Positions 46,134-57,853 of a stretch of DNA of 64,000 nt are shown one piece after another. The notes under the pieces are model-generated. The model was not told the DNA's origin. It did not search any database and was given only the letters and a program-made list of their open reading frames with translations. The DNA lies in contig CM043959.1 of the NCBI GenBank assembly GCA_014529385.2, forward strand, positions 2,759,358 to 2,823,357, read 5' to 3'. Positions within the stretch are counted from its first letter, which is position 1; each line of letters opens with the position of its first letter. Origin of the DNA: Adiantum capillus-veneris. Taxonomy: Eukaryota > Streptophyta > Polypodiopsida > Polypodiales > Pteridaceae. The translations under genes were made by a program, and so were the position numbers.

Positions 46134-49100
46134 ATGATCTATGAGACCAACTCACGCTTGTGAATAAGCTTTTTGAATTGTAACGGCTATCCATGGAATG
46201 CGGCCATTGGCATTGATGAGCTTACCAATGACTCCGGTGTGATACTTCTTGTCGAAACATGGGAGCATGATGCGCAACGAATTCTTGGATTTGACAAATA
46301 TGATGTGCATTCTTTGATGTAGACAAAAAATGCGAAGCAACGTAGAGGCCAAGGAGGCATAGCATGTATGATCAAAAAGGGCTTGAAAGATGTTTCCATT
46401 GTCAAATAAGATAAGTATAAACTCTACTTATGGCTGAAAATCAGTCCACCCAATGGTCAAGTCGTGTTTGTGGTTGGTTGCTACATTCCTCACTATGACT
46501 CCAACTTTTATGCTCGCTTGGATATGGATAGAGATCAGCCCTTTGTTGAACTAGAGGAAGACATTTCTCATTACAAGGACCAAGGTGAAATCATTGTCTT
46601 TGGAGACATGAATGCTCGCACAAAAACACTACAACACGACACACAACAAGTTGACATGCCGCATGTCTCAAGAAGAATGGATGACTCATACATGTATAAT
46701 CGAAATTCTAATGATGCAAAAGAATTGGATCACTATGGAAAGTCACTTCTACATATGTGCAATAGTACCGGAATGCTCATTGCAAATGGTGTATCTTTAT
46801 GGCAAGGCACCAATGACTTTACATGTAGAAAGCACAATGGTGATAGTGTGATTGACTATATCTTTTTTTGGGAAGCCACTCTAGAATGCATACAAAGCTT
46901 TACACTTGGTGAATGGAATCCGGAATCGGATCATAGGATGCTATGTATTTACCTCAAGTGTGGTAAAAGACCCGAGCATGTAGCCTCCAATCATGATATG
47001 AATCATTTGTACCTACCTCTAGACTTCAAAATATCACTTATATATGCTGATATGGTGGACCAAATGTTAACCATGACAGAGCATCAAGAGAGCCCAACAT
47101 TAAAATGCAAGTAGAAATTTTTCAAAGAAGTAATTTTCTCTTGTGCGAAGGAATGCTTTTCGGTGAAACACATGTCTTGCAAAAGATCTAAGAAGGGTAG
47201 CACCAAGAAGAAATGGTTTGACATGGAATGTAGTCAAGCCCGAAAACACTTGCTAAGGTTGGATGCAAGCAACGACAAGGAAGGTTACTTGGAATGTTCA
47301 CACACATACAAAGCACTTGTTCAAAAAAAGAGGAGAAGGTGGGAAGTCAAAAAAAAACTTCTTTTAACGCAAGAGAAAGCACATGCATGTGGTAAGTTTT
47401 GGCAAAATCTAAAACGCAAAAGTGTTGAGAGCTTTGGTGACTTGACACTTGAGGATATGTATACGCATTGTAAGAACCTCTATGAGCAACCCAATGTTGA
47501 TAAGATGGAGTGTTGTAGCTCCCTTCCGTTTATGCCTCCCTTCTTTACCATTGAAGATGTATGTTGTGCGCTTGAGAAACTTGCTACTCGCAAGGCAGGG
47601 GACCTTCAAGGTGTCAAGTCTGAAATGATTAAATGGACAAGCAAGAAAAAAAAATATTAGATATGCGATATGTTTAACCTTGCACTTCAGCATGGCATGC
47701 CTCATGATTGGAGTGAAAATTGGATCTTTGATGGCAAAGTTATTTGGATGTATCATGGAGATGAAGATAACTGAATGGGCTAAAAAGAATGGCAAACGTG
47801 CGCTAGGTCAAGCAGGTTTTTGAAAGCATCATAGCACTATTGATCACCTTGTCACTCTTCGAGTTCTTATGGAAGCGTCTCGATTGAAAGGAAAAAAGTT
47901 GTATTGTTCCTTTGTGGATTTCAAGAAAGCTTTTGACATGGTACCACGAGGACATCTTTGGAGACGTATGCAAAGCCGTCAAGTGCCGAGAGAATTTATG
48001 CATGTAGTCTTTCGCATCTACCAAAAAGTGATATGTCGACTACGTATGGGAGATGGAATTTCAGAATTTTTTGCAAGCACCATTGGTGTCAAACAAGGAT
48101 GCCCACTTTCCCCAACCCTCTTTGGACTACTCATTGATGAATTGGAATGCATGGTTCTTGATTTTATGCAACAAGAAGTCATAGAAGAGGTTAAGATCGG
48201 AAATGCGGTGATCATGCTTTTGCTTTATGCTGATGATGTAGTGCTCTTGGCACATACCTTAGAAGATGCACAAAAGCTTATGAGTGTCTTGGAACGCTTT
48301 TGCCTACATAGCGGCCTGATCGTGAATGGATCCAAAACCAAGGTTATGCTTGTAAAGACCCTCAATGATAAAAATTCATGCATTGTATACAACAATGAGC
48401 AACTTGAAGTGGTAGATATCTTCAAGTACCTTGGCCTTGAGGCTCCATCCAATCATAGATGGAAGGATTGCGCAATGCGTCTCTTGGAAGCCGGAAAGAG
48501 GGCTTATTATGCATTTGAGAACATATGCAATGCTGGAGAGATCAAGTGTTGGGCTCTCAAAAAGTACCTCTTTGACACATTGGTGACACCGGCGCTTCTT
48601 TATGGAGTGGAGGTGTGGGGTGGTAGCATCGGAAAGTCTAGTTGGAAAGAGTTTGAGAATGTCCAAAAGCGTTTTCTCACCAACTTTCTCCAAGTCAAGA
48701 CACAAACACCCTACATGCTCTTACTTCTTGAGTCTGGATCGCTTCCCATTGAGGTCTTGGGCATGCAAAGGGTTGTGGAGTACATGCTTAAGACACAACA
48801 TAGTCCTTTGTACCGACTTCCTAGAATTGCATATGAAGCAAGTCAAAAGGTCCAAAAGACATGCAAGAGCAAAATACTAAGTTCGGGGTGGATGATTGAC
48901 ATCAAGAAATGGTTTGGAAGATGGGATGCATGTCACTTGGTCAAGGATGCGTCGAACGACTCCCAAGTTAATGAGGCCTTCTTACAACAGCAATGTATCA
49001 CGGCTTGGGAGAAATCCGGAGGTTCTCGCTTCAGCCATTACACCACACACATTGCCCCAAACTATAAATCTCTCTTCTTCTCCGAATGTGGTAACCAAAC

Positions 49101-49347
49101 CCATCCCTACATCCTTGAGCCCATCCCATTGAGTGCGATCCGCACCATTGCTTCCATTCGTCTTAGCTCCCATTCTCTACGTTGCGAGACAGGACGTTGG
49201 GACACTCGCGAGGAGTCTCATCGACTTTGCACCTTATTCCCTCGTCAAGTGCGAGAGAGTGAGTACCATACACTACTTGAGAGCTCAGATTTTGACCACA
49301 TTAGGTCCTCTTTTCCCCATATATTCAGCCATGAGCGCTCCCTATAA
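46134..49347 (+). pseudogene. LINE B ORF2: endonuclease and reverse transcriptase
   Basis: Endonuclease: N-C-N-G-Y (about 46180), L-L-V-E-T-W-E-H (about 46250, catalytic Glu kept), G-D-M-N-A-R (about 46605) and S-D-H-R-M-L (about 46930). RT: F-V-D-F-K-K-A-F-D (about 47915), G-V-K-Q-G-C-P-L-S-P (about 48090), L-L-Y-A-D-D-V-V-L (about 48225) and G-L-I-V-N-G-S-K-T (about 48320), open for 492 codons from 47869. Stops near 46157, 46318, 46408, 47112 and 47658, and a deletion of about 65 bp near 47728 removing the N-terminal RT motif (K-P-F-H-K-G-G in LINE A), inactivate it. A Cys/His-poor C-terminal region ends at 49347. Confidence 0.9.
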
Positions 49348-49504
49348 AAGCACGATGTGGACTCTCTATTGCGATGCTCATTTCAGCCATTTTTGAGCAT
49401 CGAGAGTCACTTATGACCTCCACTCACACTACGTGACATGTTCATTTGGTCCCATAGGTCATATTTGACCTCCGTGGACGATAATAGAACTATCTATCTA
49501 TCTC

Positions 49505-49640
49505 TTAAAAGGAGGTCCCTCCAAAAACGTGTGGATCATTCCCTCCCTCTCTCTCTATTGTACCATCTCTCACTTCTCTTCACTTCACCTTGCAAGTTTC
49601 CTTAGATTTTCCTTTCAATTTTCCCTCCCAAAAGCTCTGC
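49505..49640 (+). repeat. Right inverted arm (sequence S), distal part
   Basis: Continues sequence S after LINE B (GGAGGTCCCTCCAAAAA through AAAAGCTCTGCAATAG), then joins the next coiled-coil ORF copy inside its coding part. Confidence 0.7.
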
Positions 49641-50725
49641 AATAGAAAAGAGAAACCTTAGAGCTGAAGTAGACGATGAAGGAGAGGAGGATGAGATTGA
49701 ATATTGAAGATTTACAAGGTATCCTACGAAAGCTACAAAGGGAGTAGGAAAATGCTGGTCATTTCTACCACAAAGCTCAAGCCTTTAATGAGGCTAACAC
49801 AAATTTACAGGTCGAGCAATAATGCATAGAATAAGAACCGAGAAAAGAAAGACAAACTAACACGAAACTAGGTGAATCCTATGGGGTTGTCAGCAAAACA
49901 CTTACACAAATCCTAGCAATGCAAGACACCCCAGTCCCTACTTCTAATTGAGCAATACTAGCCTCAACAATATACGAGTTGAATGATCTCAAGGCGTCCC
50001 TAGCTCAAGAAAATTATGACACGTAAATCATGACATCTAGGCATAAGGCCATTCAAAAGCAAAAAGAGGATGAAATTGTAATGCTATAGGAACAACTAGC
50101 AAAAGAAAAAGAAGAATTGACTGCTCAAAATGCTACACATACCATAGCTTTGCAACTAGGGGATTTGACCATGAGTTCCATAAGGGCCCAACCAACCTCA
50201 TTGAAAATCCATCAGACAACAAGGTAAGAGCAGATGGGCATGGATCTTCCAATTTTAGAGCCGCCAAGCACATCCACAGAGGCACAATTACATGATTTAG
50301 AAGAATAAGAAGATCAAACAGATGTCTGAAAAGAGATTCGAAGGTGGTTCTCTGAAGTGTGTGATCCTTCTCACAAAAAGAATATATGTTGTATGAACTA
50401 AAGGTACTGGAGTTGGTTGCCGTTCTGATGACTACACCTGAAAAAGTGGTCAAGAACCACGGGCACAATATGATTGCACTATTGTTAATGAGAAAAGAGG
50501 CTCTCTTATGGAAAAAGAAAATGTTGCCTACTCTTGAGTCCAACCACAAGGGGGATTACAGGGATGTCCTTGTAACTCCTACACAAATTTAGACAATCCT
50601 TGATAACCAAACCCTACAAAGAAATAAATGGTTTGAAAAGGGCTCAATTGATGAGACATATTACCAAAATGCACCCCAGCATCTCAGGATCAACCCAACC
50701 TATTGTCATTTAAATAGAAGGCCAT
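49641..50725 (+). pseudogene. Degenerate coiled-coil ORF3-like sequence, truncated by E3
   Basis: Same family as 43115-44613, entering at A-E-V-D-D-E-G and reading through several stops to H-L-R-I-N-P-T-Y-C. The longest open piece is 50386-50592. It is cut at 50725 by the LTR of E3, in the middle of the conserved N-P-T-Y-C segment. The last five bases before the LTR (GCCAT, 50721-50725) are the candidate E3 target duplication; the partner lies outside the window. Confidence 0.6.
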
Positions 50726-51737
<1,012 letters not shown>

Positions 51738-51750
51738 CTCCCCCCCTCCG
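51738..51750 (-). other. Polypurine tract of E3
   Basis: CGGAGGGGGGGAG on the minus strand, immediately before the LTR TGTTGAG and about 35 bases after the ORF3 stop. It primes plus-strand DNA synthesis in LTR elements. Confidence 0.85.
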
Positions 51751-51786
51751 CGTTCATGTCGTCCCTGACATGACTTTTAGGCTTGG

Positions 51787-54700
51787 TCAATAGAGTCCTG
51801 TCGTCTTGAGCATCTGCAAATGTGATTCGTAGCGTAGGTTGCCGATGGTCAAGGTTGGGCCGAATATTTTGCTTTCGTGAGTGAAAAAGCCGGTGTAGAA
51901 AGCTTCTTCGAATGTTTGCATGTGGAAGCTAGGCAAAAACATAATTCTTTGGTATAAGAGATGTAACACCTTTGGTGATGGCTGCAATGAAAGATCATAC
52001 ATCATATCCGTCACTGTGTCGGCCGTCGATAGTAGACTCGAGGTCGTGGCTTTATCTGGCGCGAACACTTCAATGCATGCTAAGAGAGTCCTGCAGATTT
52101 TCTTTAGCATCTGACACGAAAGGTCAGGAGAGCCAGTAAAGAGTTTGATGGTGCCCGTTAGGGTTTTCACCATGTAGGCTTTACCTATTCTCTCTCCTTC
52201 CTTTGGTCCTGGCATCCTTGGGTAATTAAGCCAATTTGGCTTCTTTTCTGCAATCCTGCCATGCTCTTTCCAGCTTCTGACTCTTGGCACCGGGCAGAAG
52301 GTTGCATCCTCCCGAATCTCCTTTGGAGCCTCTACCAAGTAGATAAGGTAGGCTGGGTATTTGTTCAGCCAACATTTCCTCCATCTAGGTTGAGAATCTA
52401 CAATCTTCTTTGATTGTTCATCCTTTGTGATGTCGCCTTCGTAAAGAGCGACATATTGCTCCTCCTCTATTCTCTTTTTCGTCTTTATCACTTCAAATTT
52501 CATCAGAGGGAAAGGCAGGCTGGGTTGCATCCACTCTTCATGGAGCACTTTTGTGTCTAAACCTTGAAGTCTAATGGAGATGAGGAGTCTCCTTTCCCAT
52601 TCCATTTCCGCCTTGGCACTTTCCTCTGTTGACTTTTCTATTTGGTCCTGGAGCCTTTGTTCTTCTTCTTCAGAGATTCCTGAAGTCGAGGCCACTTCTT
52701 GAACTGGGGCTGGATCTTCAATTGTGGTTGCCTCTCCAGTTTCAGGTAGCTCTATGGCTGCTCCCCCTGCTTCTTCTTGTGGTGGCTCTGTTTCTCTTCT
52801 TTGTTGCTCTTGGAGGTCTTGGAGCTGTTTGCGGAGGGTCTCATTTTCTGTCCTTAGTGTTTGGTTTTCTGATGTGAGCCTCTCCTCTGCAACCAATGAT
52901 CCCTCCGCCATGTGCAATCTTTGTACTTGCTCTAACCTCAGCTCTCTTTGCAAACTTCTGACCTGCTCTTCCAGAGCTGGTACGAGGGCTCCCTCTTGTT
53001 CTGTTCCTGCTCTGCTAGCTCTAGGGGTGGTCCTGAGTCTCGTGATTGTCCTTTCTTGAAGTTCGACTCTTTCCCTTAGCTCAATGAGCTCATCCTTGGC
53101 TGCCTCCAGCTCATCTTCTATTCTCTCCTTTGCTTCATGTGAACTTGTTACCTCTCTTGAAGCTTCGGCTAGTTGGAGTATCAAGCCGTCTCTCTCGTTT
53201 TCGGCGTCGTAGAGTGATGCTTTATGACTTTCAGATTCAGTCATAGCATTCTCTAACTTCTTCTGCAACTCTGCTTCCTTTTGTTTTGCTATCTCAAGTG
53301 CTACTTCCTTTGCTCTGGATCTTTCTTTAATCTTGCTGAGCAGTTCATGCACCATGTGCATGTCTTTTTCATCTTCATCTGTCAACTTGACAGCTCTTTC
53401 TGCCACCACCTCCAATGGCTTCGGCTCGTCCATTTTCTCTTTACTCTCCATTGTACCCTTTGTCTTTTCCTTCGTCCCTTTCCGATCATCTTGTTTCCGT
53501 AGGGATATCCCATAAACTGCCTCCAGGGCCTCTTCTTCACTGTATCCGATCGCTACCAGATCCTCATAATCATCTTTCTTTTGCTGAACTGGATCTATCT
53601 CCTTTTCCTTGGTCTTGGCCTCCGGCTTTTCCATAATTTCTGTTTCTATTTCTATTGTGGTTTCCTCCACAATAATTTCCATCTTCTTCGGGCTTGGTAC
53701 AACAGTAGAAGAGGGCTGATTGTCCTCAGTCATCTTGGTTTTCCCTTTGTTTGCTTGCCCGTCTTTCTCTTGAGGTTCAGTAGACTCATCTACTTTCTTC
53801 TTCCCCTTGTCGTCCTTTTTCAGCTCAGCTTTTAAAAGCTGTACTTCCTCTTCAGTATAAGGCTCGACAGGTTGCTGCTCAATTATGGCCTCCGACTCCT
53901 CATAAGCTCTAATATATTGATCATATTGATCAACATGTGGCCTGGCTGAGCTGGTTCCGACTTTACTGGGGTCCGGCACCCACATTTCTTCGAAGTCCCC
54001 CTTTAGAGCTCTTTCCGCTCTAAATTGCTCTACCAGCCTTTCCATTCTTGCGGCTTTTTGACTTTTGGTTTGCTTGGGATCGGCCTTCTTCTTCGCTTTC
54101 TTCTTGAGCGGCTCGTCCACAGCCTCTTCATGTTCTGAAACTATTTCTAGTTTTCGGCGTGCTCTTGTGGACGCCCTCTTGGATACTTCTTGCTATTCTT
54201 CCTCCTCATCGGCTTCTCTAAGCCACTCATTCTGGGAGGGAATCCGTGGCCCTTGATCTCTAGCTCCAATAGCTTCATAAGCTATTCTTGTTAGGATTTC
54301 TCCTCCTCCTATGTACTTTGGTTTCTGGTTGTGCATGGCGATTACTTGCTCGTGGATGTATTGAGCATAATTCACCTCTTTTGGCACGTTGCTCTTCAGT
54401 GCCCATGTGATGGTTGTCGCAATGGCATGGGGTGGTGTAGTATACTTCTGCGGTCTTTTACTGCACACATGGAAAAACTGGTTGTATAATCGGCAAAGGG
54501 TTGCAGCTCGTTGATCTGCCATATCTCCGTAGGTTGTATTTTGTTTCTTTGATCCATAGACCTCTATGGCCTCCCTTCTTTCTCTGACAGAACTCCCTTT
54601 GTTGTGCAGCTTCAATGCATCTGCAATGAGCTGTGGAGTGATCTGTACTTCAACTGTTTCTCCATCCATGGCTGTCAACGTGGCTTTCCCATCCTTCTGA

Positions 54701-55044
54701 ATGGATGTTGCCAACTCATACACTCTTCTTGTGTCTACACCTGATGGTCTCGAGGTGAAGAACCTGTGTAAGTCAGCCTTTTCCAGGTATCTGCTTATGT
54801 TCTCTGATCTGCTATAATCCACTAATTCTCGTGGGATCATAGGTACATCGACCGATTGCCCTTGAGGATCTCTGAAAGTCCCCTGGTAGATCTTTATTCC
54901 CTCTTTTTCTAGTACTGCTTCCTCCACCCAAGTCTTGGTTGGCTTGAGGGTTTCTGTTGGAATATCAAAAGGTTCTGCTTCTGCAAGAGCATCCTTGATG
55001 GTTGGTCTTTTTCTCTTAGTTGCCGATGACTTAGCGGAATCCAT
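51787..55044 (-). CDS. E3 ORF3: large coiled-coil protein with UBA-like motif
   Basis: Starts M-D-S-A-K-S-S-A-T-K-R-K-R (55044) and runs 1,085 codons in one frame with a single TAG at about 54195-54193 followed by CAA. The N-terminal domain (residues 1-275) has R-L-Y-N-Q-F-F-H-V-C and P-P-H-A-I-A-T-T, reminiscent of Athila-type ORFs. Then a Lys-rich, nuclear-localisation-like patch (K-K-K-A-K-K-K), an acidic linker, a UBA-like motif near residues 490-513 (L-V-A-I-G-Y-S-E-E-E-A), a coiled coil (about 560-770) and a conserved C-terminal domain (W-R-K-C-W-L-N-K-Y-P, F-C-P-V-P-R). No membrane segment or signal peptide, so it is not an envelope protein. It lies about 2.8 kb after pol, so it may have its own transcript. 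A structural or host-interacting role is inference. Confidence 0.85.
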
Positions 55045-55210
55045 GGATCCTGTAACTCCAATTACAGAAGTTAGCGTCTTTTTAGTACTGAAAGCCGAAA
55101 TGAAGCTTTTAACTATTCAAATGACTTGAAAATTGAAACATGAGCTATTCAGGGCCTAAGGATGCAATGTAGGTGAAAAAATATGCAAACTGGGCTCAAA
55201 AACATGCTTG

Positions 55211-56218
55211 AGACATCATACGCGTATGATGTCTTTTGTGTCAGAATGACTTCATATTGGTTGTGCTTGTAGCTGATAGTGTATACATGAGTATCATATG
55301 CTTGGATTTGAGTTTGGATCCCATTTGGTCAAGTTTTGGCCAGTTTAGTCCAGTTCAGGCTCTTGGCAAAATTTTGAAAGGGAATTGGATTTTATGATCC
55401 AAATTGGGTAAAACTTGGTGGATTACTTTCAAATGGCATGTAGAACACTTCTGTTTGGTGGTTGAAGCCCTGAGGTGCCAAAATCACATAGTGAGACATC
55501 ATACGCGTATGATGTCTTTTAGTGCATTTTTGGACCAATTTTCTCTATAAGCTTGGTTTTGGCTTTAGATAGGCTTATTCAGTGGATTTATCAAGTTTGG
55601 ATAGAATTGGGACTAAAAATGGCTCTGGAGACATCATACGCGTATGATGTCTTTTTCAATTTTTCATGGGATTGGTTCTGTGGACTCTCCATGTGCTAGT
55701 GAAGGACTGTTTATACTCAAATCTTGGTTTGGACTTGAATATGTTGGATTTGGGACAAAAATAGGCTTTGTATGAAGGATTTTCTCTTAATTGGGCTAAT
55801 GGGGTGATCCACTTGACCAAATGGTTCCAAACTTCATATGTAGCATGTATTAGATATATATAATGGATGTATGATGACAAATGAGCATTTTTGGCTCTGT
55901 AAGTGCAAATAGACATCATACGCGTATGATGTCTTTTGTGTCAAAATGGTGCTTTTTGGTTCCAGATAGCTTGTAGATGTGTTAATCAACAATCCTACAA
56001 AGTTTCAATGAGTTTGGAGTTATTTTGACAAAATTAGGACCAAAAATCAATTTTATGGCCTACTTTGCGTCTTTTTGGTTTTCCTTGGGTTTTCTAACTC
56101 CAATTCTCATGATACTTGGTTCATAGGATGTGATTAACATGTGGAATGAGGCTATGCACTCAAATGTTGAAATGGATGTGAAAATCATGCTGTGAGACAT
56201 CATACGCGTATGATGTCT
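55211..56218 (-). repeat. 24-bp palindromes in E3 spacer (five perfect sites)
   Basis: Sites at 55211-55234, 55494-55517, 55629-55652, 55911-55934 and 56195-56218, all with core ACATCATACGCGTATGATGT inside AGA...TCT. Start-to-start distances are 283, 135, 282 and 284 bp. The bases between are much less conserved. The ACGCGT centre fits the CGCG-box consensus of plant CAMTA factors. Confidence 0.95.
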
Positions 56219-57817
56219 TTTCTTGAAATGTTGGTCTTTTTGTGCAAAGAATGCTTTGTGCTAGTGCCCTAAGCCCTGCTAACTAGTTTTCAACTTAAAA
56301 AGTCATCAGTTTAGCTAAAAAGCCCCCTTATAGGCATTTCAGTCTCCGAAGTCGTCTTTTTGCCTTGGAGTTGAATTTCTTCAACTTTTCTTCTTGAGAG
56401 TTGCATTTCCAGCTCATTGGATATGTTGTGAAGCCATCCAGTTGGTTGACTTGACTTTGGCTCCCCGTTCTCCATCTTTCTCCATTTGGTTGCCGAAAGC
56501 GTCTTTTTCACCATCGGTAAGTGAATCAGCTTTCTTTTGGGTTTTGCTTGCAAACATAAGTCATCCATGTATAGTTGAAACTGCTCGTGAAGTTTCATGT
56601 CATTTGGTCGTCAATTTTAGCCGTTATGCCAAAATGACGCTTTGTGTGTCCGCAGCCGAATCGGTTGTTCCGACCTACTTTTGGTGATCCAAACCCGGAG
56701 ATACTCCATGGTTGCATTGCCCTCGATGTTGTTAAGCTTCCTGAGAAGTTTTGTGTCGTTCCGACAACTTTTTTTCTGTTTGCCTCTTGCAGGCTCTGTT
56801 GACCTAGGGTTTTTCCAGTCGTTCTTTCTCGAGCTTTGAGTGCTAGAAACTCATCTTCTATGTTAGGGTAACCCACCTCTAAGTTCTTGCAAGGTTTGGT
56901 TAGGCGGTTGTGCCCCTACCTAGCGTTCTTCCCCATTCCCCGTCTGCTCTTGTTTCTTGGTTTTGGTGAGTTTTCGCGACAAAAGTTAACGATAAGCATC
57001 AAAAGCTTATGGCAACGAGTCTACCTCTCATGTCTGGTGTCCTCTGAGCTCTCGTAGCAGTCGTAGAAGGCGGTAGAAGGTCGGATGCTCCTGTGTGCTC
57101 TTTGCTCTCTCCAAGAAGGTAATAGTGGAAATGAGCTTGATAGTGAAGTGAAAAATACTTAACTTCGGGCTTCCCGGATCACTTGTTACCAAATTTGACA
57201 TGTGCTCCTATCTCGTCGTGAAATGCACTTTAGGATTTGAAATTTCTCAATTTGGACTCCGTTTGACCTGTTTCTGAGAAATTGTCCACTTTGCCAAAAT
57301 TCTGTCATTTCGGGCTTTCCGCAACTTTTTCAGAATTGTACCCCATTTTTACCATGGGTTGCCCTTGTCATTAGGATCATCACCGTCTATTCTTTTCTTT
57401 TTTCCGATCTCATTTCACCTGCTTTTTTATTTTTCTTTTACTTTTATTAAGAAAATCATAAAAAATAAAGGAAAATAGCAAATTGAAGCCAAAAAATTCC
57501 AAACATACACGATAAATAGCTGGTAACCCTGTGTATATGAATATACACTTCTTTGTGATTTTTGGACTTGGATTACCACTTTTTTCCACTTTTTAGCTCC
57601 AAAAACACTCTTATTTAGTGATATTTACACATCTAGAGACCCAAATTCATCATTTGATCTCTTCTTGTTGCAAAACAAGGTATATAAGGGCATAAATATT
57701 ATCAATATCCGCAATCAAACATAAAAAATTGCAAAATCATGTAAGACACTGCCCTTGTAATATAATTTTTGTTTTTCTTTGTTTTTTCCGCTTGTAGCTG
57801 CTTTGTAGCTCCTGTAT

Positions 57818-57852
57818 ACCTCCCCCCCTCCTAGTCTGAGTCCTCCCGGACG
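57818..57852 (-). other. Internal polypurine tract of E3
   Basis: Minus strand reads CCGGGAGGACTC, then CTAGGAGGGGGGAGG, as in A1 at 14376-14405. It overlaps the end of the pol tail (stop at about 57856-57854). Confidence 0.65.
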
Positions 57853-57853
57853 A

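Larger units (their letters stand above)
45338..49504 (+). mobile_element. LINE B (non-LTR retrotransposon), 5'-truncated
   Basis: Plus-strand relative of LINE A beginning inside ORF1 (CTCATTACAAG) and ending in the shared 3' UTR with a TATC/TCT tail (about 49489-49504). It interrupts inverted repeat S: the flanks CTCCCCCCCTCTC and TTAAAAGG-GGTCCC are contiguous in the S copy at 42640-43040. 5' truncation and a short direct repeat of CT type fit target-primed reverse transcription. Confidence 0.85.
55045..57853 (-). other. E3 spacer between pol and ORF3
   Basis: No supportable gene. Holds five perfect palindromes (55211-56218), weakly repeated sequence around them (TTTTGTGTCA-AATG after two of them) and the internal polypurine tract at its pol end. 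Short open frames (for example 56876-56595) have no motif. Confidence 0.6.

Noticed and set aside
51787-55044. Retroviral-type envelope protein in ORF3
   Set aside because: No signal peptide, transmembrane segment or cleavage site is visible; the protein is highly charged and coiled coil.
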